From Phymatolithon calcareum (lineage: Eukaryota; Rhodophyta; Florideophyceae; Hapalidiales): a DNA stretch of 64,000 nucleotides. Of this stretch, positions 51,210 to 61,772 are shown piece by piece. The notes beneath the pieces are model-generated. The model made no database searches, was not told the origin of the DNA, and saw only the letters and a list, made by a program, of their open reading frames with translations. The stretch spans positions 806,001 to 870,000 of the forward strand of contig OZ345384.1 in assembly GCA_977006965.1 (NCBI GenBank), given 5' to 3'. The position numbers and the translations under genes were made by a program. How positions within the stretch are numbered: the stretch's first letter is position 1; each line of letters begins with the position of its first letter.

Positions 51210-53687
51210 TCATCCTATTGATTCGAGCCGTATTTTGTCAATATATTTCTTCTTCCTCGACTTCGCCTTAGTAAATGCAGCTTCAAGTACTTCTCGACGT
51301 GGAGCAACTCGCTCTGAAAAGTCTGGAATCGAAGATAACATCCATTGTAAACAGTAAACGTACTGACACAATTCCCCTGCAGTATCTGGACACGTCATCG
51401 TTTGAAGCCCACTCAACTTGCTTGGGTCACATCGTATCCCGTCCTTGTCGATTATTCTCCCACACCAGCGCACAGATCGTGCAAAAAATCTGCTTTTCCG
51501 GGCGGAAATTTTGAGGTTTCGCTCATCACAAATCCGTAAAAATGTCTCAATCGCTTCCAACAGTTCTTTTTCCGTCTTGTTGTGAATGAGGAAATCATCA
51601 AGCCATACCTTTAAGAAATTTCGCATCTCTTTGAAGCAAGGTTCAACTTTTGCTTGGAAATTTGCACCACTATTCATTGCACCTTGTAGTGTCCTGGTTG
51701 GAGTGTATACTCCCCTTGGTGTCATGACAGAATGTATCTCTTGGCAGTCTTCATGCAGCGGGAGTTGCCAATACCCGCTGCAGAAGTCCATTGTAGCATA
51801 TACTTCACTTCCAGCAAGATCGAGAAGTTCAGATTCCAAATGTGGCATAGGCCGTGCAACTGGTAGAGTTCTTGAATTGGATGGTTTCATATCAAAAGTC
51901 ATCCGGTATCTTGCCGGCCAACTCTTGGGTACGAGTAATGTCGCTGACGCCCACGATGCGTTTTCGTTTTTTCTCATCATCTCGTACTCTTCCAACTTGT
52001 CCATGTATTTGTCCATGAAATCTCGTTGGTCTGCAGAGTATCTTCGGGCTTTCGCCATGTACGGTGTAGCACCCGGTCTCAGTGTTACGCGCATTGGTTC
52101 CATCTTCGCAGGTCCATCACCAGGTCCTAACTTCAGTCGCAAAACGTGTCGATATTTTTCAAGCATTTCCAATAGTCGCACTTGTCCTTTCTCGCTCAAC
52201 CCGTTTTCAACTGCATCGTCCATCAGCTTCTTAATCGCTTCGTCTATTTCTTCTTTCGTATCTTCGCCGAGATCCAACCAATCGATTTCCTCTGTACCAT
52301 CGTCTTCCACAGCGTTATCTGAATGATAAACACCCGAATCCATCAACCTTGCGATCCATCCTTTTGAGTATTTCTGTTCCTCCATAATTTCTAGTGCATC
52401 GACGCTTCCTTCATATTTGTCGCATGCTGCTGCGAGCGTTTCCTTTGCATCAAGTCCCAGCGCATACAACAAAGGTTCTCCGATAAGTGGTTCGTCCACT
52501 TCCGTGGTTGCAACGAGCCAAACCACATTTCGTATCTTCAAAGTCTTTCCGTGTCTTATGCGTAGTTCAATCGTCATTTTGACTTCCTTGTCGCATTCCA
52601 CGTGGATTGGTTCCCTGTCCGATCCTTGTATTGCTGCCAAATTAAACTTGCATGGTTTCTTGAACGTTTTAACGTTCATTTTGGCTCCTTTTGCCAGCAA
52701 ACTTGCTAGTAAGTCTGGTGGAAGCAAATTTATATCCGATCCCAGATCTGCACATATCTTCCGTTGCTCGCATTCAGCGAAAACGGCCTGAATACTTGTG
52801 CTCTTCTCGTCGGTTTTGATGTCGATCTTCCTTGCTTTCTTATCGCCATTTGTTTTCTTGGGGCTATTTTGCCTATGCTCGTATAGCAATTTCTTGGCCT
52901 CCTCTGGCGTTGCTTCATCACATTCTGTCATCACAAAATGTCTGATTCCCTTTTCCTTACACTTTGGATGTAAGCAGATAGGTCTTTTAAGTTTCGCCTT
53001 ATCCTTCGGTACTTCCTCGTCCTTGGTCGGGCTTTTTGTTTGTTTCGGCTTCTTATGTTCGTACACTCTGTCTTGCAATATCGTCTCATCCACCAAAAAC
53101 TCAATATACTTTTTGACATTCTTGTTGAGACTCGTCTGATATTCCAGGTGTTTCGTCATTGCTGTCTTCAGTCCAATTGGGAACAATGTTTCTTGGAGAA
53201 ATTGTATAGTTTTCTTCGGGTTCGTTTCCCGGAAGTTTCCATATCCCACTCCTTCCAACCTTGTGAATGCGTCGTTTACGTATTCCAATGCTCTGGCTTC
53301 TGGACTTTCGATTTTCATGTTCATTCTGAGCCCCTTCATGGCTCTTTCAATGACTTTCGGATTCACTTCATCATCTCCATCATGTTGCAGTATTCCCTTA
53401 ATGAAAGATTCAATGTGTTCTGACGTCAAGTTCTCTAGCTTCACCATGGGTGCGATCACGTCGAACTTGCCGATGAAGTGCATGTTACCCAGGAGAGTTC
53501 GATCGATGGAAACCTTGTACGATGCGACACTCATTGTCGGCACTTGTTTCATCTTCTCCTTCACTTCATCAACATATCGCTGTCTCTCCTTTAAAAATTT
53601 CGCAATTTCTTTAGGATCGACATTTCGAAGTATAGGGTGGGTGACCGGTTCAAAAAGTACCACATTCCGCTTCGGCCTTAACTCCAT
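51210..53687 (-). pseudogene. Gypsy Gag-protease-RT
   Basis: From the ATG at 53687. Gag: FLKERQRYVDEVKEKMKQVP and YKVSIDRTLLGNMHF; a Cys/His segment CLHPKCKEKG...HFVMTEC may bind nucleic acid. Protease: ICADLGSDINLLPPDLLASL, with D-L-G in place of the usual D-T/S-G. RT: WASATLLVPKSWPARYRMTF, motif A YATMDFCSGYWQLPLH, motif B TLQGAMNSGANFQ, and the catalytic FLKVWLDDFLIHN. The frame ends at a TGA that replaces a Trp codon, eight codons before a one-base deletion, so RNase H and integrase are out of frame. The open frame continues upstream of the ATG into the leader without a stop. Confidence 0.9.
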
Positions 53688-53763
53688 GCCGATGTCGCAC
53701 AAGCGGCCGGAAAAGCCGTAGACCTCTTCCTTTCGACCGTTTACGAAAGCAATGTCCCCCGGC

Positions 53764-53778
53764 CAGGAAAGAATATTC
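53764..53778 (-). promoter_or_regulatory. Putative primer binding site
   Basis: GAATATTCTTTCCTG directly follows the 5' LTR on the minus strand. Shared with the short element (13 of 15). No TGG at its start. Confidence 0.5.
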
Positions 53779-54044
53779 TGTAACGCCTCGAGGTTGGTTG
53801 TAAAGAAAAGGTTGTTTTACTTCATGATCGATGCCCTCTTCTCCGGTGATGGGAGAAGAGAACCGCTTAAATAGGCAAATTTCGCCCTCCAGCTTTCAAG
53901 CCTCCAGCTATTGGCTCAATTCGCAATCGCTAAAAATCTAACTACCAGCTCTCGGGATGTTCTCGCATCCCTCGAGTTATCTCCTTGGGTTGCGTGGCTT
54001 CCCATGAGATCAGCTCTGGCAAGCTATGCCATGAAATGTTTACA
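53779..54044 (-). repeat. 5' LTR of the Gypsy element
   Basis: 266 bp. CCTATTTAAGCGGTTCTC (minus strand, about 53860-53877) holds the TATA box. Just downstream CTTCTC...GAGAAG form an inverted pair. Confidence 0.95.
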
Positions 54045-54395
54045 CAAGCAGTGCTTCTATTTTACGTCTACTTAGATTGCGGCAGGGCGTTAATCCTGCT
54101 AGTTAATTGTAAGCACGCTTCTTCTCTGCCTGCCGCTCGTCATTTGACGATTCCCTCAGAAGCAACTGCGGTCGTTCCACGCATTCGCAGAGATCGTATA
54201 GACTAGAAGGTGGGTTCTGTGCCACACTGTGAATCGTGGCAAGCAGAACCGTAGTTGAAAAGAGGAACCTTGCTGTGCAAAGCTTTGCATGATCTGGGAT
54301 CTAGACACGGCTTAATCATGTAGAGCGCAGTACAGCACTTCCTCCTTGGTATGGCGAAAACATTATTAGGTGCATGATGCCCAACCATAATATCT

Positions 54396-54689
54396 CCCAC
54401 CTGTGGTATAGTGGTAAAACTGCCTCCGCGCACCTGTGCGCATATTTCGGTATGATACAGGCAGGAATGTTGAGGTCGCCGGTTCGAGTCCTGTCACAAG
54501 CAAGAATTGAATTAACGTTCCGCAAAGGGCACACGGATGTCGCCGTGGAGTGGTGTGCAGCAGTACTAGCGCGAAGCAGATACGCGAGTACCAGTAATGG
54601 ATCCATATCAGGAACATTTAGAGGACCCCTAGATGTTGAATAATGTACACTTTGTGTAATTCGAATAACCTGCAATAAACAAACAAACA
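54396..54689 (+). mobile_element. Complete tRNA-derived SINE, 13-bp target duplication
   Basis: AACCATAATATCT flanks both sides exactly (54383-54395 and 54690-54702). The head has GTGGTATAGTGGTAAAA (A-box-like) and CGCCGGTTCGAGTCC (B-box) with an enlarged region between, then a 180-bp body and a tail AATAAACAAACAAAC. The tRNA cloverleaf does not close, so it is not a tRNA gene. The perfect duplication suggests a recent insertion. Confidence 0.9.
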
Positions 54690-54702
54690 AACCATAATAT
54701 CT

Positions 54703-55896
54703 GCGGTGGGAATTATGTCTTCCATTGTGCTGCAGGAAGGAGCTTCCTAGTACATGTCCTAGTTTTAGGCAGGTTTCCTAAGAGTTTTATGTCATTGATA
54801 GTGGTTAATGCTGTGTCGCGCATATGGCATTAGCTGTGGTACCTAGTTTAAGCTTGGTGTGGATTATACTGACTTGTTGAGGGACGTGAGGGAATTCTGA
54901 CGCCGTAACACCATTTGCACTAGCCTTTACTACAGAGGATCTCCTCTGTTCTTCGGCTACATGATTTCGTACTTCTTTCCCAAGTTGTCCGAGTATTTGT
55001 TGGAAGAACGTGTATTTAATTTTCATGATGTCATTCTTGACCTTGGGTGCAGTGCATTCCGATCACATCCGTGGGCGTCAGTTGTAGACCCCGACAGATT
55101 TGACAGGATGGCATCTTGTTCTAAACATTCCAAGCCGTCTAAACTATCGGAGCAAAAGTTTCGACTTCTTGATTATTTCAACTAACAAAAGGTTTTTCTA
55201 ACGATGCTAGTAGCCGTCAGTAATATTAGGATGCAGTGAAGCTTCTTAGCGCGTATCTGGCATATAAGCTAAGTAGTGCTTGCGTTTACGGAACGCGTTG
55301 ACAATGTAAGCAGATGTTACAGCTTACTTCTTACCTTTTCCAGATAGACTGGTATGGAATGCGAAGCAGGGATGCGCTCCTATCTCAATCAGATTCCACA
55401 CTGGCGGAACTTACAAGGCATTGCTTTTTTAATCTGCTTAGATCCCTTCAGTTTGTTCGTTTCCAAAAAGCTTGATTGAACGCTTGCTCTAAGACTGGTA
55501 CTCGTACTTCACCAAGATCAATCTTGGGGTCCCCAACTGAAGCTCAGGATGGCCTGACTCATTTTCCACTGTATCGGTCGTGGAAACCAAGTTGACCATC
55601 GCGTCATGAATAAGAGCTGCGACTCAAAAATTGAACCATCGCTAGTGCATTGTGCGCTGGACATGATGGCATTGCTTTGTGTATGATTGTGTCGCCGTGA
55701 TGTGGAAGATGAGTGCAAGCAACTCAAATGTGCACTTGCTAGTAGAGAAATTCGAATTAAGGAGGCCATGAGTGACCAGACTACGCTACAATAGAAAACG
55801 GTTCGGAATGCAAGCTCTGTTACTCCTAGGTGAGACGTTGGGAGCTTTTAAATAAATCATTACATATCCCCATGATGGTTTTTTTTCCTTTCAAGT
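54703..55896. other. No recognisable gene
   Basis: Short frames on both strands (for example minus 55026-54805, QQILGQLGKEVRNHVAEEQR) are protein-like but isolated. Confidence 0.3.
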
Positions 55897-57133
55897 TTTT
55901 TTAAAAGCCCCACAGACTTCCGAAGATATGGGCAAGGCTTCCTCTGATGCTACCTACCTTTGTGCAGCTCACGAAACGTCCACCAGTATGGCGGACGGGA
56001 AAACTCAGGACTCAATGTAGTCCTATCTCAGTCCTCTACGGGATTGTTGTTGCTTGGACTCGACCACTTTCTGTCTTGCATTCTGCGGATTAATACAGGC
56101 CTTCTTCGTTCTCCATGCGTTCTATGAGTGTCTTGCTAAATAGTAATAGCTCATCTAGCGCCTTTTCTGTTTCCAGTCGTTTTTCTCCTTCAAGTTCGTA
56201 CCCTGCTAGCGTGCGTTGCAGCGTCTCCATATGCGCTCTGGCTGTGGTGCCAAATTCTTTAGTCATACTTGTTGTTGGCACCTGTGGGAATCTTCCACAG
56301 GCTTACTGCAGCGCGAGTTGTCTGTGCTTCACCTTGGGGAACTTGAGGATTGCTGGCAATTCTCCTGTCTTGTCGTATGGTATCTTTCTTTTCCGCTTCG
56401 ATTCTAGGCGGTATCCTTCCATTTCCAGAAATTTCGATCGAAGTGTTTGTGAAGATTAGTTTGTTTGGATATGCTTTACAGCTTCACCGAACGGCTCTCT
56501 GGTCTCCATCGCGGTGATATCTTTCCTCGTGTACTGCCATTCATGGTTGTTTCTTCTTTCGGGCACTTCATTTGAATACATACGTTCTTTCGCCTTGTTC
56601 CTTCTCAGCATTTTGAAGGCCAAAATTTCTCGTCAATGTGCGGCCGCCTGGATCCGGCACATGAGACGGAGCCTATCCGTCCTTCCTCGAGCAAGTGGCC
56701 CGAAAACTTGATTGAAGAATGTTGCTTCTACTTCCTTGACGGCATTTTGTACGTCTTCTGTCCAAGGCCTTAAGTGCATTGCGTACTCCCAGCGAGGCTG
56801 TACTAGTGCTTTGTATATCTGAATACACTTCTGTATACTCAGCCCTATCTTGAACACTCGCAGTGTACGCAACTCGTACGCGGCCATCCCCATGATTGTG
56901 TCATCGGTCACCACAGGAGGAAAAACGGCCCCCTGTTGTCGACTATGTACAAAAACAAAAACGCTTCCATACAATGCATAACCTATCATCCTTAAACGCG
57001 AAAAAGAGAACATCTTGTGCCAATCTCTGAGCTCTCGATCACGATGATTAAGATTACGGACTGTTTGCACATGTGAAATCCCCTTCTGGAAGAGTACTTT
57101 GATATAATTACATCCCTTAAATGATGCCCACAA
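55897..57133 (-). mobile_element. LINE-A relic: post-RT, C-terminus and 3' end
   Basis: The frame 57133-56633 reads AAYELRTLRVFKIGLSIQKC, IYKALVQPRWEYAMHLRPWT and FFNQVFGPLARGRTDRLRLM. The last coding part (56281-56090) reads LEGEKRLETEKALDELLLFS and ERMENEEGLY. The 3' end with the AAAAGCCCCACAG hairpin lies at 55897-56000. Several breaks in between. Confidence 0.8.
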
Positions 57134-57199
57134 GAGAACGGGTTCTGAAGACCGTCAAATACAATTCCGTAGACAGCGGAGGTATTAGTAACTTGTATT

Positions 57200-57990
57200 T
57201 TAAAAGCCTCGGCGGTCTCTTAGTTTGAGAAAAAGGGAAGCCTTCCGCACTTTCTTATTTAACTACTGCAGTCATTCAAGGTTTTCTTGATTCTTAATTC
57301 TCTTCCACTCACTGCAGTGCTCTTGTATCTCTATGGCATTCGTATTCTGTTTCCTTCGTCATTTTCACTGCGGTCTGGTGTCTCTATAAGGCTATCAGAT
57401 CGATGACGGCGTTGGGTCCAAAGCATGCTCCACATGCCCATTTCCTCCAAAAAGGGGTCCAATTGAACATCTATGTTAGTCATGTTAATCTTTTCTGTTG
57501 CTGCCCATACTTTGATTGTACCTGGAAACTTACAAGGACTTACTATGCGTATCTTGTTGGTTCGTCTCTCTCCCACATCTCCACTGCGTCTTCCCGATTC
57601 GTTATTTCCACATTTTCGGGTTTCATTCTTTCTTTATTGCCGAAGGCGTTAATTTAACGCTAGAAACTTACCCTAGAGCAAGTTCTCGTTGTTCAAATAT
57701 TGGAGTATTTCTACGGGTCTCTCCCTGGACAGATCTTCCACAGTTTTGCCACGCACTCTTACGATGAATTGCGGTCGAGGGGCAGCCCGCCGAGAACAGC
57801 GTATAATTAGGTGTTCCACTGTTTCCGTGACGCCATATGAGCACATCTTGCACTCTGGGTCATACGCTAGCGTTTCATCCTCGCTCTGTGCATTGTGAAA
57901 GCATGCCACAATAGGAGAGAAACTCCCTATGAGCTGGTACAGTATTGGATCTCCGCGTCTCTGGGATATGTGCAGATCTTTCGGGAATTT
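57200..57990 (-). mobile_element. LINE C-terminal fragment with Cys/His module
   Basis: The minus strand reads DETLAYDPECKMCSYGVTET, VEHLIIRCSRRAAPRPQFIV and ERPVEILQYLNNENLL. C-x2-C...H-x4-C is the zinc-binding end found after the RT in many LINEs. The frame 57576-57331 continues the C-terminal region (TIKVWAATEKINMTNIDVQL). Confidence 0.65.
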
Positions 57991-58881
57991 TCGGATTTAT
58001 ATGAATGTGTAAGTTTACCGCGTTCAGAAATAGGATTTTTCGCGGAAATGTATTTTGGGTATTGAACATCAACGCGAAATCGAAGACTAGAAAATTGCAT
58101 GCGAGATATAAATCAAGAAACGACGTCAGAATTCGCACAGCTGTCGACTGCAGAGTAGGACAGTTGCAGCCCCGCATGAATGATATCAGAGCTAACTTCT
58201 GCATGCTCGAGACGGAGATAGGTGTTTTGATGGAGTATATAGCTACTTCAGCTATATGTAGGATTGAATGTATACTCGGCAGTAAACTAAAGTTAAGGCG
58301 AACAATGAAAAATCGACGACGAGACAGTCAAACACTCCAATAATATACCACTTCTGTCTCCGCTAAAGCAGTCTTTGACGCACAGAGGGATGAACGCTAA
58401 AATCCCAAAAAACAGGGACGTATGCAGCCCGAGCCAAAAGTAACCACAATGAAAACCGTGGCCTCCTTCTTCTGCTGCAACAGGTTGGAAAATGATGGGA
58501 AGTATTCGCTTTGGCGCTGTCTGCGTAGCGCTGTGCGTTAGATAGTGTCCGAGATAATGCCCTGGTGGTGGAAGCTAGTAGCTCGATGAAATGTGTGGAT
58601 GCGCTCCATGTGCGAGTGCATAGGGTGGTGGAGCAGAGGACGGAAGAGCTCCAGTCGGAGAATTGGACGTCGCTGGAAAGGGCGACGCTAGCGTAGGGTC
58701 ATGCATTGCGTACGAATGCAAGCGATGAGGAGTTCAAGAGGTATTGAAGGCTGTGCGATATGCTGCAGAGCTGGTCTTTCCTCCTAGGTCTGTCTCGGAA
58801 ATCAAACCATTGATAACAGTTAAATATCGTTAGGTCGTTCAATTAACGTGCGACCGTATAATGTAACGCAATGACCGATTA
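57991..58881. other. No recognisable gene
   Basis: Short frames only. 58490-58760 is GT-rich with coding-like triplets but no long frame. Confidence 0.3.
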
Positions 58882-59247
58882 GTGCTTCTAAAGAAAGGGC
58901 GGAGACGGAATGTGAATTCAGTTCATTCACGACCTGTTTTCAAGGCGACACAGGCGGGCGCTCTCACGATCACGTTATCATTTCTGGCTGACCATCTTTG
59001 TGGCACATCCTTCTACTTGATCACCATGGCGTGGACTGCTGGCAAGAGCCGGAGAACTAAGATATGTGAATATGGAGCCATTCTTTTTTCAGGAAGTGTT
59101 TCTAAACCTCCTTCATATTCGCCTGTAGATTCCAGAACTGAACGGAATGTGCACGGTGAATATGTGAGAACCAACATCTCCGATGACGATGCCCTACATA
59201 TTAGTATACAATTAGTATTCTGCTCCTTCGCCCATCAACAGCTCTGA
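58882..59247 (+). CDS. Hypothetical protein, 121 codons
   Basis: Open frame with mixed words (KATQAGALTITLSFLADHLC, RTERNVHGEYVRTNISDDDA). No motif, no splice evidence and no homologous copy in the window. Weak. Confidence 0.2.
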   Translation: MLLKKGRRRNVNSVHSRPVFKATQAGALTITLSFLADHLCGTSFYLITMAWTAGKSRRTKICEYGAILFSGSVSKPPSYSPVDSRTERNVHGEYVRTNISDDDALHISIQLVFCSFAHQQL

Positions 59248-59883
59248 TGAGCGCAGTCCGTTTAATAGTGCAGATAGAACACTGTTTAGTTCAGTGTGGT
59301 ACTCTCGGACAGTGGGGACGCGCAGGCGTGGCTTTGTCTATTTACTTTGTTTCGACTTACCCTTCGTTGGGGTTTGGGGTAGGAATAATTTCCAAACCAT
59401 GTGCGTTCAAATATGTGAACAACAAAACTGTACAAGTTTGCATCAATAGCTACAGGCCGAATAAATTTATATACAGCTTCTAGGCAATCTGCATATCATT
59501 CTTCACAAGCTCCCCTGACCCCGTGATAACTTGCAGGTTGTTTAATGACGTCTTATTGCATTTCTATGAAGAAATCGTACAATTGTCAGCAGGAATTTGC
59601 GCACTTGCAGTGTGGTTTGCCACAGTTGGAATAAGGAGAACATGGTCGAGAGCCTTCTTTGCGCTACTGGTCAGATTGTGGATGCTTAAGATTGCACTTG
59701 GCGGCAATGTGCAATTTTGGAAACACGGAATGCAGATACAGAGTTCCATAAAGAAAAGCTGGACTCCATACTTAAAGTTGGTGAGCCTCGACTAACGTCT
59801 ATTCTTCAACTAGAATGCGTGAAACCCAAGGTTCTACATACAGATACAGATATTTCCCCAAATATGGAAACATCGTAAGTTTC

Positions 59884-59950
59884 AATAAGAGGAAATTACT
59901 AAAATGACCGCGCAGTTTGCTGTATTTACTAAAATGACCACGCGGCATCT
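59884..59950. mobile_element. Solo end of MULE family 1
   Basis: GAGGAAATTACTAAAATGACC and GTATTTACTAAAATGACCAC repeat the doubled terminal motif of the element at 1237. No partner end was found downstream. Confidence 0.65.
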
Positions 59951-60019
59951 GTGGTATTATGATATCGATCATTTCTGTCAGAATTCCGCTGTCGGTCCAG
60001 TTTCTAGGTCCGTTCGTAC

Positions 60020-60571
60020 CAGGGGAATGTAAAAAGGGGAGGAAAGCAGAATTTTAATGCATCAAAAAAATAAATAAAAATCCGTAGTCGTTTCTGCTGA
60101 CAAAATTATGAGGGAATTCACGTATCAGCAAAATTAGTGAATTTAATGTACTCGTGTACACCTGCTACTGCGTATTCGAGAACTTCAACTAATAAGCGCT
60201 CACTGTTTATAGAGCGCTAAGCACCTGACAGTATCTGTGCAGCTCCAACGCCTTAATGGATGCACTTTGTGCTTTGGCGTCAGCCGAGCTCTTCGAAACT
60301 GCTGGCACAAAATCTCGCTTACGTGCACAAGCTGTGCCCATATCTAATCTTTCTGCTTGGTCATTATTTTTGACCACAGAATGAACGCGCGATGATTAGC
60401 CCCCCTGACATTCACCGCGGCGAATACAAGTGTACATTTTGGACAGTAAATCTGGTTTCATATATGTTTTTTTTGATGCGAGTCCATAGTTTCAAATAAA
60501 CAGCGCTATTGTGTTTGTACAAATTTCGGATGTCATACGCTTTGCTTTCCTCCCCTTCTTACATTCCCCTG
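60020..60571. mobile_element. hAT-type MITE, 552 bp, perfect 8-bp target duplication
   Basis: GTTCGTAC lies directly outside both ends (60012-60019 and 60572-60579). The termini CAGGGGAATGTAAAAAGGGG and its inverse (CCCCTTCTTACATTCCCCTG) match over about 28 bp. An 8-bp duplication with CAGGG ends is the hAT signature. The interior is AT-rich and non-coding. Confidence 0.9.
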
Positions 60572-61161
60572 GTTCGTACCTTGTGCCCATTTACAGTGAT
60601 ATGAGGTGCCGTAGCCTTAGCATATTCTTTAAAATACTTGGTTTTCCCATCTTCTACAAAATTATTTTGCAAATCATGGTCTGTCTGCCCTATCTTTTCG
60701 CGAAGACAGCAAACTTTCCCTCAATTTTTGGATGACGCCAAATCCAAACCCCAAGTTCTGTCTGCGCTGTCTTCGCGTCTTAGCCAATTCCAAAGTCAGC
60801 TTTGTCCACCCGTGGTGCACTTAATGTATAGAGATTCGAAATTTTTTGCAGCACAAATCGCGTTTTACAGCTTGGGCTCATCCAAGCAAGAGTCTCCATG
60901 TGGCTTTCGCATACATGACGTAGTGTGTTCACAGAGCAAAGGCCCATCACGTGCGTTATCATATACTGTTCGTAACAAACCAAGGCATAATAAGTGGTCA
61001 TGTATGGAACTTGTCCAGCCCCACTTGCACAATGCTGACACAAGATGGTCGCATTGTACTTCCGAGGGCTCCCGAAAGCTCCACGAGACGAAATAGGTCA
61101 TGCTGTGAAATAAGTACTCAGCAAAAGGACTGTCCACCACATATCGTTCATAGGAACCACG

Positions 61162-61772
61162 ATGGAAGTCTTGACCGAAACAAGAGAGTGGAATCATATT
61201 GTTCCTCTTGTGAAGGAAGCAGGCTTGATTTGCATCTACAACTACAACGTATTAGAAATCGGCAAGAGGAAAAGACAGAGTGCAGAATCTGAGCGATCGT
61301 TGAAGAGGCATGCAGCGAGAACAAGGGCGCGAGCAAGGTACTGCTTATCAGTTGTAACAAATTACCATGCGAAATAATGGTACAAAGGATTGGAAAGAGC
61401 AGCCGACCGCAAACTCAGAGCCATCGACATAGAGAAGGTTCGGAACCTCGAGCAGTTTCCTCGCAGGCACCTGCTCCATCCAGACCTACGAAAAATCATC
61501 GCACAGGAAACGAGAGTGGAATGGAAAATATGAGTGTAACCGAAACGGAAGAGAACGCCAATGGCTACCCGGTTGGAGACTCAGGAGAAGGATCATCGAC
61601 CAGTAAAGAGACCCCAACAAGCCGTACTGACGGTTGCGAACAAGGCGTAGAGCACGCAGACAACTCGGTGACCAACAAGCCCCAATCTATCATTGGGGAC
61701 CCAGACAAGGATGTAATACCTGTAACTCCCATCGCAAACTCAGAGCAAGTCAAGTTCCAAAATGATTTTTAA
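61162..61772 (+). pseudogene. LINE ORF1 protein
   Basis: The N-terminal part begins MEVLTETREWNHIVPLVKEA and GLICIYNYNVLEIGKRKRQS, stops at TAA (61375), and goes on in the same frame with WYKGLERAADRKLRAIDIEK and NLEQFPRRHLLHPDLRKIIA. The copy at 15750-15130 shows the same words without that stop. The acidic C-terminal part (VTETEENANGYPVGDSGEGS, NSVTNKPQSIIGDPDKDVIP) lies in another frame and ends at TAA 61770-61772. The frame that starts at the ATG at 61377 is therefore correct only for the C-terminal half. No known RNA-binding fold was recognised. Confidence 0.6.

Larger units (their letters stand above)
48790..54044 (-). mobile_element. Complete Ty3/Gypsy retrotransposon, 5255 bp
   Basis: Both LTRs are 266 bp with three differences (1.1%), TG...CA ends, and CAAG directly outside each (48786-48789 and 54045-54048), a 4-bp target duplication. 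The minus strand encodes Gag, protease, RT, RNase H, integrase and a chromodomain-like end in Gypsy order. Two lesions near 51205-51215 (Trp codon to TGA, and a single-base deletion) separate RT from RNase H. It is young but not coding-competent as it stands. Confidence 0.95.

Noticed and set aside
54396-54500. tRNA gene
   Set aside because: The region between the boxes is too long, the T stem does not pair, and the whole 294 bp is bounded by a 13-bp duplication, so it is a SINE.
61377-61500. ORF1 starting at the ATG at 61377
   Set aside because: Comparison with the copy at 15.75-15.13 kb shows that another frame is the coding one here; only the C-terminal half of this frame is real.
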